Shown in pieces: positions 7,756-15,159 of a stretch of 19,416 nt of DNA. How positions within the stretch are numbered: the first letter of the stretch is position 1; each line of letters opens with the position of its first letter. The notes under the pieces are model-generated. The model did no database searches. It was not told the DNA's origin and was given only the letters and a program-made list of their open reading frames with translations. A program made the position numbers and the translations under genes. The stretch spans positions 1 to 19,416 of the forward strand of contig JAKPOE010000077.1 in assembly GCA_029548025.1 (NCBI GenBank), read 5' to 3'. The DNA comes from Spirochaetota bacterium. GTDB lineage: Bacteria > Spirochaetota > UBA4802 > UB4802.

Positions 7756-8409
7756 ATGAAAAAAGAAGAAAGAATAAAATGGGATAAAGAACAACGTACA
7801 GCCAGAATCATTGAAATAGCACAGGAATTGTTTTTTACCAGGGGATTTGATGCAACCACAATAGATGAAATTGCCCATTTAGCAGGATATAATAAACGTA
7901 CTTTATATCACTATTTCAAAGATAAAGAAGAGCTGTTTTTAGCTGTTGCACTGAATGGATTAAAATTATTTAATGAAAAATTGGAAGAGGCATTCAACTA
8001 TCCATTAGAAGGTCATACAAGGTTATACAGCATGGGAAAGGCATTCTATAATTTTTTTTTGAAATATCCTGATTATTTTAATCTTATCATGACATACGAA
8101 GCACGTAATTGCATGTATTATCCGGTAACCAACAGCAATACAATGAGCTTCTATAAGCTTGAGTGTCAAAAAATTGCAGATAGTGATACTGAATTAATAA
8201 TAAAAGCTATTGAATATAGTATTAATGACGGAATAATCAAAACAACATTAACACCAAAACAATTAATGCTCATATTATGGGGGCAAGTTTTTGGCATCAC
8301 TCAGATTATAATGATACGAAAAGACTTTTTTAAAGAAGCATACGGCATAGACCATGAAGAACTTTTTGAAACATTTTTACGTGAAACGGAAAAGGCATTA
8401 AAAAATTAA
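7756..8409 (+). CDS. TetR/AcrR family transcriptional regulator
   Basis: A 217-residue regulator with the standard N-terminal helix-turn-helix. RIIEIAQELFFTRGFDATT (17-35) leads into TIDEIAHLAGYNKRTLYHYF (35-54), with YNKRTLYHYF as recognition helix, then KDKEELF. The remaining 155 residues are helical and diverged, as usual for ligand-binding domains. It diverges from the DUF819/SPL-like pair across two matching palindromes, so it most likely represses that pair. The inducer may be a substrate of the pair (inference). The ribosome site is poor: AAAGGA lies about 17 bases before the ATG and no better start is available. A strong hairpin terminator follows the stop by about 17 bases. Confidence 0.9.
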   Translation: MKKEERIKWDKEQRTARIIEIAQELFFTRGFDATTIDEIAHLAGYNKRTLYHYFKDKEELFLAVALNGLKLFNEKLEEAFNYPLEGHTRLYSMGKAFYNFFLKYPDYFNLIMTYEARNCMYYPVTNSNTMSFYKLECQKIADSDTELIIKAIEYSINDGIIKTTLTPKQLMLILWGQVFGITQIIMIRKDFFKEAYGIDHEELFETFLRETEKALKN

Positions 8410-8426
8410 AATGATATAGTAATTAA

Positions 8427-8450
8427 AAAAGCCGCCAGAAGGCGGCTTTT
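8427..8450. terminator. Bidirectional intrinsic terminator
   Basis: AAAAGCCGCC and GGCGGCTTTT form a perfect 10-bp stem with an AGAA loop. It lies between the convergent tetR and cold-shock genes. The minus-strand transcript gets the longer U tract (TTTTTTAATT), so it should be stronger for the cold-shock gene. Confidence 0.92.
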
Positions 8451-8480
8451 GCAAAGTGGTTTTCTAAAATGAATAATTCA

Positions 8481-8681
8481 TTATATCGCTTTAACGGAAA
8501 CAGCCCGCGGACCTTTATCGCTGCTTTCGATCTCGAATTCAACCCTTTGTCCTTCTTTTAATGTCCTGAAACCGTTACCTATAATACCGGTATAATGCAC
8601 AAAAACATCACTACCGTCTTCTTTGGAAATAAATCCAAAACCTTTTTTTTCGTTGAACCACTTAATTGTACCTTTGGGCAT
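8481..8681 (-). CDS. Cold-shock domain protein (CspA family)
   Basis: A 66-residue protein consisting of a single cold-shock domain, the usual length for the family. It binds single-stranded RNA and DNA and acts as an RNA chaperone. [15 protein letters not shown] (4-18) holds RNP1 (KGFGFI) and DVFVHY (25-30) holds RNP2, with all aromatic binding residues kept. The end is of the usual type ([20 protein letters not shown]). A strong AAGGAG ribosome site lies 7 bases before the ATG. Its codons are richer in GC than its neighbours, as expected for a highly expressed gene. The promoter found upstream implies a leader of about 125 bases, a common trait of temperature-regulated csp mRNAs. It converges with tetR at the shared terminator. 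Confidence 0.96.
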   Translation of the reverse strand: MPKGTIKWFNEKKGFGFISKEDGSDVFVHYTGIIGNGFRTLKEGQRVEFEIESSDKGPRAVSVKAI

Positions 8682-8813
8682 GTGAAAACTCCTTAAAAAA
8701 TAAAATACGGCGTAAAGCCTTTCAGTATGTTGATTTTGCTTTTAACCTCTAAAAAACCTCATATTGAAATTTCACAAGAGACAAAACCAAAATACAATTC
8801 ATACTATTATACA

Positions 8814-8842
8814 TATATACTATTACTTCTTATTGTTGTCAA
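8814..8842 (-). promoter_or_regulatory. Promoter of the cold-shock gene, with long leader
   Basis: On the minus strand a perfect TTGACA (8842 to 8837), a spacer of 17, then TATATA (8819 to 8814). Transcription would start near 8807, giving an untranslated leader of about 125 bases. I see no strong hairpin in the leader. Confidence 0.55.
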
Positions 8843-9270
8843 CATTTTATTACAATTTATTTAATTTTTTTTATAAAACCTATAATTCACATAAAACCTA
8901 TTTTATTGATTCTTTACCTATTTGGTAAATTTTAAAAAAATAGCACACATCAAACCATATTGCTCCATATATTCATAAAAATTTTTTACTTGTATTTTAC
9001 AGTGATTAAGCATAGCTGGAATTCAATATTTATTGTACTGTAATCTTGATATTATTTTTGAATAATCCCCATTTTTATTTTTAATATCATTGTTTTTAAA
9101 TAATTATGGCAAAATAAATTTTTTATAATTGCAAAAAACATAGCAATTCATATATAAAAGTATTAATAATTTTTAGTATAATACGTTTGTTAATTGTGCG
9201 ATAAATAAACAAGGATATCTAATCGATGCAATAATTATGAGTTTTATAAAAAATATTAAGGATTAATTAC
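8843..9270. other. AT-rich gap upstream of the ParA-type gene
   Basis: No gene or RNA is evident. A perfect TATAAT (9177-9182) is a likely -10 for the ParA-type gene but has no good -35. I looked for a parS-like palindrome of the Spo0J type, iterons and hairpins and saw none. Confidence 0.4.
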
Positions 9271-10020
9271 ATGAGAATAATTGCTATTTCAAATAACAAA
9301 GGAGGTGTTGGAAAAACAACAAGTACGGTAAATATTGCAGCAGCACTACAAATTATTGGAAAAAAAGTTCTTGTCATTGATATTGATCATCAGGCTCAGT
9401 CAACCTATCATTTTGGTTATAATCCACATAATCTGACTTACTCAATATATAATATCCTGAAGGGTGAGATTGCGTATAAAGAAATCTTAATTGATAGAAA
9501 TGGTCTGCATATTTTACCATCTAAAAATGATTTAAAGGATATTGAGTTTATTCCACTTCCTGCAAAAGAATTTCTGTTAAAGGAAGCTCTGGAAAATATT
9601 TCTGGTTATGATTTCATTTTAATTGATTGCCCACCCTCTTTAGGAATTTTAACTTTGAATGCCCTTGCTTTTGCAAAAGAAATTTTTGTTCCCTTGCAGG
9701 TTCAGTTTTTACCATTTCATGGCATGTATAACCTTTTTGAAGCAGTGCAGATGGTAAAACGCAGATTAAATAAAGAAATAGAAATAACGGGTATAATAGG
9801 AACCATGTATAATCCTAAAAAGCAAATAAATGTAGAAGTAATAGATGAAACAAAAAAACGTTTGCCCGGTAAATTGTTTGAGACATTAATTCGTGAAAAT
9901 GTATTGTTACAGGAAGCGCCAAGCTGGGGAAAAACAATCTTTGAATATAAACCAAACAGCAATGGAGCTGATGATTATATGAACCTGACAAAAGAAATAT
10001 TAGAAAGAAGTCCCGATTAA
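9271..10020 (+). CDS. Solitary ParA/Soj-family ATPase
   Basis: A 249-residue deviant-Walker ATPase of the ParA/MinD superfamily. NNKGGVGKTT (8-17) is the P loop with signature lysine K10. VIDIDHQAQST (35-45) is the A' region, where Soj-like proteins have D-DPQ. FILIDCPPSLG (115-125) is Walker B. FVPLQVQFLPFHGMYNL (139-155) is the usual segment after it. It lacks the N-terminal helix-turn-helix of plasmid P1-type ParA, so it is of the short Soj type. No parB-like gene is beside it: a cold-shock gene lies upstream and a convergent kinase gene begins its 3' end 3 bases after the stop. It could position a cargo other than DNA, or act with a distant ParB. The ribosome site is AAGGA, 8 bases before the ATG. 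Confidence 0.88.
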   Translation: MRIIAISNNKGGVGKTTSTVNIAAALQIIGKKVLVIDIDHQAQSTYHFGYNPHNLTYSIYNILKGEIAYKEILIDRNGLHILPSKNDLKDIEFIPLPAKEFLLKEALENISGYDFILIDCPPSLGILTLNALAFAKEIFVPLQVQFLPFHGMYNLFEAVQMVKRRLNKEIEITGIIGTMYNPKKQINVEVIDETKKRLPGKLFETLIRENVLLQEAPSWGKTIFEYKPNSNGADDYMNLTKEILERSPD

Positions 10021-10023
10021 AAT

Positions 10024-11094
10024 CTATAAATGTGATTTTTCAATTACCCGTTTAGCCTGTTTTTCAAGTATTTGTACCGCCAGAATCAGGGTAGAAAAAC
10101 GCTTATCTTTAGTTTGACCATGATAAAACCTATAATAAATTTGCTGGGCTATAACTGCTAACCTGAATAAACCAAAACAGTAGTAATAATCAAAATCGCT
10201 CATATCTATGCCTGATTTTTCATGGTATCTATTGACCAGTTCTTTCCGTGTTAATGCACCATCCAGATGGGTAGGCATTAAACGAATAAGTTGCATATCC
10301 TCTGGATCTTCTTTTTCCACCCAGTATGCAAGTGAGTTCCCTAAATCCATGACAGGGTCACCAATCGTTGCCATTTCCCAATCTAATACACCAATTATTT
10401 TTTTTGGATTTTTGTTATCAAGCACCACATTGTCAAATTTATAGTCGTTATGAATAATAGCTGCTCTAGTCGGCGTTTCAGGTAATTTTTCTTTAAGCCA
10501 CGTAATTATTTCGGTATATGATGGTGCATCAGGGGTCAGAGCATCATTGTAACGATTTATCCATCCATGTACCTGTCGCTCAATATAACCATCAGGCTTT
10601 CCAAAATTTTCCAGTCCTAACTCTTTATAATGTAAAGAATGAAGCAGACACTGTATATCCAGCAGCTGCTCACATAAATATTTAAATTCGTCAGGTGTAT
10701 AGCTCAATCCCTGTGGTAATTCTTTACGCAGTATTATTCCTTTGATTCTTTCCATAACATAAAATGGGGCACCAATAACGGATTCATCATCACAATATAC
10801 TAATGGAGCTGGACAATAAGGGAATACCGGCTTCAATGCTTTTAATATTACAAATTCACGATGCATATCATGAGCTGTTTTTGCTTTTTTACCAAAAGGA
10901 GGCCTCCTTAATACTAATTCTCTATCGCCAATTTTGATAAAATACGTCAGGTTTGAAAAACCACCTGGAAATTGTTTTATTTCAATAGTTCCTTTTATAT
11001 CAGAAACATTGTTAACCAGATAATCAAACAGTATATGTTTATCAATGTCCTCGCCTTCACGAATATCTGCTGGTTTATCTATATAATTTTCCAT
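10024..11094 (-). CDS. APH-fold phosphotransferase (ACAD10/11 N-domain or LvaA-like kinase)
   Basis: A 356-residue aminoglycoside-phosphotransferase-fold kinase. QFPGGFSNLTYFI (41-53) is the nucleotide loop and LVLRRPP follows. HNDYKFDN (215-222) is the catalytic loop with base D217 and metal ligand N222. LDWEMATIGDPVMDLG (237-252) is the DFG-equivalent with D238. The match is to the phosphotransferases associated with acyl-CoA dehydrogenases (the N-terminal part of human ACAD10/11, and LvaA), not to antibiotic kinases. LvaA phosphorylates the 4-hydroxyl of 4-hydroxyacyl-CoA. An acyl-CoA dehydrogenase of the matching type lies upstream on the same strand (12225-13433), separated by a TetR gene and a repeat-rich gap. 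A good AAAGGAG site lies 8 bases before the ATG. Own promoter not identified. Confidence 0.87.
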   Translation of the reverse strand: MENYIDKPADIREGEDIDKHILFDYLVNNVSDIKGTIEIKQFPGGFSNLTYFIKIGDRELVLRRPPFGKKAKTAHDMHREFVILKALKPVFPYCPAPLVYCDDESVIGAPFYVMERIKGIILRKELPQGLSYTPDEFKYLCEQLLDIQCLLHSLHYKELGLENFGKPDGYIERQVHGWINRYNDALTPDAPSYTEIITWLKEKLPETPTRAAIIHNDYKFDNVVLDNKNPKKIIGVLDWEMATIGDPVMDLGNSLAYWVEKEDPEDMQLIRLMPTHLDGALTRKELVNRYHEKSGIDMSDFDYYYCFGLFRLAVIAQQIYYRFYHGQTKDKRFSTLILAVQILEKQAKRVIEKSHL

Positions 11095-11128
11095 ACAATA
11101 AACTCCTTTGAAAAGAATTATTAACTTC

Positions 11129-11372
11129 TGTCATTACGGGCTTGACTCGTAATGCAAATATGTAACTTTAATTCCTAAAACCATTTTAAAGAGATGATTC
11201 ATTATAACACGCACAACATTCTCATATTGAGGGATACAGCATTTTATGTCGTTCTGAAAGAGCGATAACAACTGAAGTATCTCCCCTTTCTCAAAACAAT
11301 GAGATTCTCCACTCCGTTCAGAATGGCACATTGCCACTTTGTCATTCTGAGGGACACAGCCTCGTAGAATCT
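11129..11372. repeat. Cluster of degenerate dispersed repeats (HSERSEESH type and others)
   Basis: The gap holds related segments. TCATATTGAGGGATACAGC (11222-11240) and TCATTCTGAGGGACACAGC (11342-11360) match at 16 of 19 positions. A third related copy starts at about 11248. An inverted copy lies at 11299-11325, whose minus strand reads CATTCTGAACGGAGTGGAG and then AATCTC. At 11131-11154 a segment CATTACG..CGTAATG resembles another common dispersed repeat. When translated they give the familiar spurious peptide CHSERSGESH. Such units are scattered in many bacterial genomes. No transposase is present. Confidence 0.6.
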
Positions 11373-11518
11373 ATTCGTTTATACAGGAGATTCTTCTATA
11401 CCACCTAACATGACTCAACTTTGCCTTATAATGAGGTTCACGATACGCTTTTATCTGCTATGGATGCCATACACGGAATAACAGCAACTCCTCCTTCTAT
11501 AAATAAATTATATAAAAT
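11373..11518. other. Noncoding remainder of the gap downstream of the second TetR gene
   Basis: I see no gene. On the minus strand a frame entering near 11515 runs about 20 codons through EGGVAVIPCMASIADKS to a TGA. It could be a gene scrap, but it is too short to assign. Confidence 0.3.
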
Positions 11519-12247
11519 CTACCCGTTATGTATATAGTTATAAATAATATTAAAACATTCCAATGCATATTCTTCGGGTAGTATATTTCTTCTTTTATAT
11601 TTCCAGCGCTTAAGATACCAATCCTGCATCATTGCCTTAGTTACTGATGCAATCAATGAGCTGTTTAAATTTGATTTGCATTCACTTTTTTTTATTCCAT
11701 CTTTTATGATACTATCAATCAATGATTCTGTAAAAAGCTCACTTTCGATAGTTTTATTATATTCAATCCCTGTAAAATATCGTGTTTCCATATATGAAAA
11801 ATAAAACCAATCTTTCAATGCTTCGCTTATAAATATATGTGCATGGATAAAATTATATAATTTATCTTTTGTGGATGAAGCCTTGCTTAATGCACTCGAC
11901 AATGTTTTTTCAACTGCAGCTCGTCCATACTGTTGAATAATATGTAAAAGTTCATCTTTAGAAGGAAAATAAGAATAGAGAGCTCCTATGCTTAACGATG
12001 AAGCACGTGAGAGCTCTCGCATACTCATTGCAGCATAGCCTTTTTTATTACTTATACTAATAGCAGTGTTTATAATCCTTTTAAGATTATTGATGGATTG
12101 ATCAGACTTTTTAACTTTGATAAGCTGTTTATTATCATCATACAGTTTGGTGACAATTTCATCCAGAACGATTTTAATACTCTTCCTGAAATTGTTGTAA
12201 TTATCAATGAATAATTCATTGAAATTATCTGATTTCTCTGCCTTCAT
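11519..12247 (-). CDS. TetR family regulator with N-terminal extension, end-overlapping the acyl-CoA dehydrogenase gene
   Basis: The frame is open from 12355, but the first part lies within the dehydrogenase gene in another frame. The best start is the ATG at 12247, giving 242 residues and a 23-base overlap with the dehydrogenase 3' end (stop at 12225). The helix-turn-helix is at about 73-93 (MSMRELSRASSLSIGALYSYF), followed by PSKDELL. That places about 50 residues ahead of the usual TetR start (NLKRIINTAISI), a helical, charged extension of unknown role. The ligand domain is diverged. Overlap with the acyl-CoA dehydrogenase gene implies coupled translation. The 26-bp palindrome between the divergent promoters at 14247-14272 is its likely operator, so it would control both its own operon and etfBA. 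Confidence 0.85.
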   Translation of the reverse strand: MKAEKSDNFNELFIDNYNNFRKSIKIVLDEIVTKLYDDNKQLIKVKKSDQSINNLKRIINTAISISNKKGYAAMSMRELSRASSLSIGALYSYFPSKDELLHIIQQYGRAAVEKTLSSALSKASSTKDKLYNFIHAHIFISEALKDWFYFSYMETRYFTGIEYNKTIESELFTESLIDSIIKDGIKKSECKSNLNSSLIASVTKAMMQDWYLKRWKYKRRNILPEEYALECFNIIYNYIHNG

Positions 12248-13433
12248 AGCCTGACAATATCCTTTTTGCCACTGCAGTTTTATGGACTTCATCTGCACCA
12301 TCATATATGCGCGAAGCACGTTCATGACGGTAGAAAAATGCAAGAATGGTATCATCAGTCATGCCCAAACCACCATGCACCTGTAGCGCCCTGTCAACTA
12401 CCTTCTGCATTACATTTGCCACATAAAATTTTATCAGTGAAACATCTATTCTGGCTTCTTTTTGTCCTAAGTGCTCTATCTTCCACGCAGCCTGTAATGT
12501 CATAAGCCTTGCTGCCTGTATTTCAGCAGCACATTCAGCTACCCATTCCTGGATTATCTGTCGGGAAGCTAAAGTTTTACCGTCAGGAGCAATGATACGC
12601 TTATTAGCCCGTGAACACATTAAATCAAATGATCGTTTACATATACCCAGCCATCGCATACAGTGGTGAATCCGACCAGGACCTAACCGTTCCTGAGCTA
12701 TAACAAAACCCTGTCCTTCTGGACCAAGTAAATTTTCTACCGGAACCCGACAGTTTTGTAACAATATCTCGCCATGGCTAAAATAACCACTACCCTCATG
12801 TCCCATAACTGGGATATTTCGCACCAGATTAAAACCTGATGTATCTGTAGGAACTATAATCATACTTGCCCTTAAATAAACTGGAGCCTCCGGATTGGTG
12901 ACAGCCATGACAATAGAAAATTGAGAACCATCGGCAGCAGTCGAATACCATTTGTGCCCATTTATTACATATTGATTGCCATCTTTTACTGCGGTTGCAT
13001 CCAGTAATACCGGATTGGACCCTGGCAGATCAACTTCGGTCATTGAAAAACAGCTTCGTATTTTGCCCTGTATTAACGGTAACAAATATTTTTCACGTTG
13101 TTCATCATTGGCATATTTAATCAATATTTCAATGTTACCTGCATCCGGTGCCTGACAACCAAACACATAATGTCCCAGCGGAGTCCTGCCCAGTGATTCT
13201 GAAACAAGCCCATGCTCTACTAAATCAAGACCCATGCCACCATATTCTTTTGGAACCTGAGGTGCCCATAGCTCCATTTTTTTAACCATATTTCGTTTTT
13301 CTTCCAGAACAGGCATCATTGCTTTAATATCTTTACTTACAAACTCCTGCTCTAAAGGGATAAGCTCTTTATCCACAAATTCATCAATAAGCTCTAAAAT
13401 TGTTTTCATCTTATCAGAAATTTCAAAATCCAT
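12225..13433 (-). CDS. Acyl-CoA dehydrogenase, ACAD10/11 (LvaC-like) type
   Basis: A 402-residue FAD enzyme with the full acyl-CoA dehydrogenase fold. The N-terminal helical domain carries APQVPKEYGGMG (57-68). The middle beta domain has CFSMTEVDLPGSN (128-140) and INGHKWYSTAADG (157-169). The C-terminal domain holds QVHGGLGMTDD (351-361) and RIYDGADEVHKT (375-386). In this last motif Asp stands where medium-chain enzymes have the catalytic Glu (YEG), as in ACAD10/11 relatives. In LvaC, a relative, the enzyme handles a 4-phosphoacyl-CoA instead of a simple desaturation. Electrons, if produced, would go to the ETF encoded divergently. The GGAGG site is 6 bases from the ATG. The gene begins 24 bases after the histidine-phosphatase-like gene and overlaps the TetR gene by 23. 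Confidence 0.92.
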   Translation of the reverse strand: MDFEISDKMKTILELIDEFVDKELIPLEQEFVSKDIKAMMPVLEEKRNMVKKMELWAPQVPKEYGGMGLDLVEHGLVSESLGRTPLGHYVFGCQAPDAGNIEILIKYANDEQREKYLLPLIQGKIRSCFSMTEVDLPGSNPVLLDATAVKDGNQYVINGHKWYSTAADGSQFSIVMAVTNPEAPVYLRASMIIVPTDTSGFNLVRNIPVMGHEGSGYFSHGEILLQNCRVPVENLLGPEGQGFVIAQERLGPGRIHHCMRWLGICKRSFDLMCSRANKRIIAPDGKTLASRQIIQEWVAECAAEIQAARLMTLQAAWKIEHLGQKEARIDVSLIKFYVANVMQKVVDRALQVHGGLGMTDDTILAFFYRHERASRIYDGADEVHKTAVAKRILSGYEGREIR

Positions 13434-13457
13434 AAAACGCCTCCATTAAAATATAGT

Positions 13458-14177
13458 TTACCTGTACGTTTTCATCGATGCATCTTGTAATAACTCTATG
13501 TGAGGATATGCATTGAATGAAGCCAATACCAGAGCTTTATCGTTATATCGTAGATGTGTCATCGATGTATTTACTATTTGCCATGTTAACTGCATGGTGG
13601 TTTCATCACTAAAACCAAGAACCATCTGCACAGTTGTTCCAATGATGCCTCCTGAAGAAACCAATACAATATTTTTCCCTCTCCCATGATTCTTTGTTAT
13701 TTCAGTGACAAAGCTGTTCACCCTCTTTTTAACATGTTCATAGGATTCAATGCCTTCAAATGATGTTTTGGTTGTTATCCAATAAAGCATAACTTTTTCA
13801 AAAACGCGCTGGAAAGCTTTTTTATCAGTATATATTTGTTTTATCTCTTCATCAAGGTGCGGATCATCATTAAGCAATATGGGAAATATGGTTTTTATAA
13901 TATTGATTGAGTCATACTCATTTAATCGTGAATCAGTTTGCAATGAAGGAACCTGCATGCCTTTTGATAGAAAATAATCAATAAGTATTTGTGCTGTATG
14001 TTGTTGCCTTTTTAATGTTCCTGAATAAATTACATCAATTTGTTTATTGTTATAGCGATAGTTATATAAATAATCAGCTAAAATAAGGGATTGTTTTTGC
14101 CCTTTTTCAGACAAATTGTCATAATCACCCTGTCCAAAAGAACCCTGACCGTGACGGACTAATAGTATCTCACTCAT
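13458..14177 (-). CDS. Histidine phosphatase superfamily protein (phosphoglycerate-mutase-like) lacking the second catalytic histidine
   Basis: A 239-residue protein that opens with the LVRHGQ motif (nucleophile H9, R8), followed by NLSEKGQKQSLILADYL, SGTLKRQQHTAQ with R57, and RLNEYD with the likely acid E87. The conserved late motif is normally VSHG, where the second histidine completes the phosphate pocket. Here it reads VLVSSGGIIG (171-180), so Ser175 replaces that His. The protein may therefore be a weak or altered phosphatase, or belong to a subgroup with this change. It is first in the operon with the acyl-CoA dehydrogenase and TetR genes. Its partner kinase at 10024 suggests a role around a phosphorylated acyl intermediate, which is inference. 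The ribosome site is weak (GGTGA, 5 bases from the ATG). Confidence 0.83.
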   Translation of the reverse strand: MSEILLVRHGQGSFGQGDYDNLSEKGQKQSLILADYLYNYRYNNKQIDVIYSGTLKRQQHTAQILIDYFLSKGMQVPSLQTDSRLNEYDSINIIKTIFPILLNDDPHLDEEIKQIYTDKKAFQRVFEKVMLYWITTKTSFEGIESYEHVKKRVNSFVTEITKNHGRGKNIVLVSSGGIIGTTVQMVLGFSDETTMQLTWQIVNTSMTHLRYNDKALVLASFNAYPHIELLQDASMKTYR

Positions 14178-14215
14178 AATTCACCAGATTAAAAAGATTT
14201 TGAATTATTAATAGC

Positions 14216-14243
14216 ATTATTAACTCCCATACATAAATGTCAA
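14216..14243 (-). promoter_or_regulatory. Promoter of the phosphatase-like / ACAD / tetR operon
   Basis: On the minus strand a perfect TTGACA (14243 to 14238), a spacer of 16, then AATAAT (14221 to 14216, 5/6). The leader would be about 30 bases. The palindrome begins 3 bp upstream of the -35. Confidence 0.6.
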
Positions 14244-14246
14244 GAA

Positions 14247-14272
14247 AAAAATAACGAACGTTCGTTATTTTT
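14247..14272. promoter_or_regulatory. 26-bp perfect palindrome, shared TetR operator of two divergent promoters
   Basis: The perfect palindrome is centred between 14259 and 14260, with core AACGAACGTTCGTT and A/T arms. Cores of this kind are typical TetR-family operators. It lies exactly between the two divergent -35 boxes (14238-14243 and 14274-14279), so one bound repressor would contact both promoters. Confidence 0.8.
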
Positions 14273-14273
14273 A

Positions 14274-14302
14274 TTGATTTTTTTAAAATATTTTTATATA
14301 AT
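14274..14302 (+). promoter_or_regulatory. Promoter of etfB-etfA
   Basis: TTGATT (14274-14279) and a perfect TATAAT (14297-14302) are separated by 17 bases. The -35 starts 1 bp after the palindrome ends. The leader is about 80 bases. Confidence 0.65.
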
Positions 14303-14391
14303 GGTCTCATCACTAAGAAATAAAATTACAGGGAGAGTTGTTTGCTATATGTTCAATTGTTCAATAATGCCATACAGGAGATGAAGCTATT

Positions 14392-15156
14392 GTGAGTATA
14401 CCATACAAAATATTAGTGTGCATAAAACAGGTACCCGATGTTAATGCTAAAATTTATCTGGAAAAAACAAAACCGTATTATGACGAAAAAACCGTGTATG
14501 TTATTAATCGATATGATGAATATGCACTTGAGGAGGCTTTGCAAATAAAAGATAAAGGTTTAACACACTATATTCATACCATTTCATCAGGACCGGAGCG
14601 AGTACAAAAGGCTTTGCGTCGCTCACTTGAAATGGGCGCTGATGAGGCATACCATATTGTAACCGGAGATGATGATTGTGCTATACCATATTATGTTGCA
14701 CGATGTATAACTGAATTTGCAAAAAAAGAGTATGATATTATTTTTACTGGTGTTATGTCCCAGGATGCAATGAATCAGCAAACCGGGCAACTTATTGCAT
14801 CTATCATGGGATATAATTATGCTACCGGAGTAACCAGTATACAAACTAATGATGATGAAATAACAGTTACTCGTGAACTGGATGCTCAAACTTCGATGCA
14901 ATATGTTTTAAAAATTCCCTGTGTTGTTACAGTTCAATCAAGCAGTACCATGCCGCGTTACCCTTCGCTTTCAAATGTTCTCCGTGCAAAGAAACAACAC
15001 ATTGACATTATAAAACCCATAATGTCATCGCAGGTTCAATATCATAGTTTTTATACAATTCCTCAAAAAACTACTGAATGTGAATTTATTCAAGGAAGCA
15101 CCGATCAAAAGGTTGTTGAATTATATAACATTTTACATCGTAATGGAGTGGTTTAG
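14392..15156 (+). CDS. etfB: Electron transfer flavoprotein beta subunit
   Basis: A 254-residue ETF beta subunit that forms, with EtfA, the soluble FAD (and AMP) carrier taking electrons from acyl-CoA dehydrogenases. Family features are KILVCIKQVPDVNAK (6-20), NRYDEYALEEALQIKD (39-54), GVMSQDAMNQQTGQLIA (120-136) for the nucleotide loop, VTRELDAQT, and the closing PRYPSLSNVLRAKK. The start is GTG. AGGAG (14376-14380) lies 11 bases upstream, which is long. An ATG at 14381 abuts that site but opens only four codons, and its TGA overlaps the GTG, so the GTG is preferred. It is a second etfB besides the GC-rich copy at the left edge, with much more AT-rich codons. Its expression is probably controlled by the TetR encoded at 11519-12247. 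Confidence 0.93.
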   Translation: MSIPYKILVCIKQVPDVNAKIYLEKTKPYYDEKTVYVINRYDEYALEEALQIKDKGLTHYIHTISSGPERVQKALRRSLEMGADEAYHIVTGDDDCAIPYYVARCITEFAKKEYDIIFTGVMSQDAMNQQTGQLIASIMGYNYATGVTSIQTNDDEITVTRELDAQTSMQYVLKIPCVVTVQSSSTMPRYPSLSNVLRAKKQHIDIIKPIMSSQVQYHSFYTIPQKTTECEFIQGSTDQKVVELYNILHRNGVV

Positions 15157-15159
15157 ATT

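Noticed and set aside
8843..9270. Replication origin or parS site beside the ParA-type gene
   Set aside because: No DnaA-box cluster, iterons or Spo0J-type palindrome seen; only AT-rich sequence.
11134..11337. 67-codon minus-strand frame starting MAMCHSERSGESH
   Set aside because: This is the spurious translation of a dispersed repeat, with no ribosome site or family match.
12248..12355. Earlier start (12355) for the second TetR gene
   Set aside because: It would place 36 more residues inside the dehydrogenase gene in another frame. The ATG at 12247 gives a normal short overlap.
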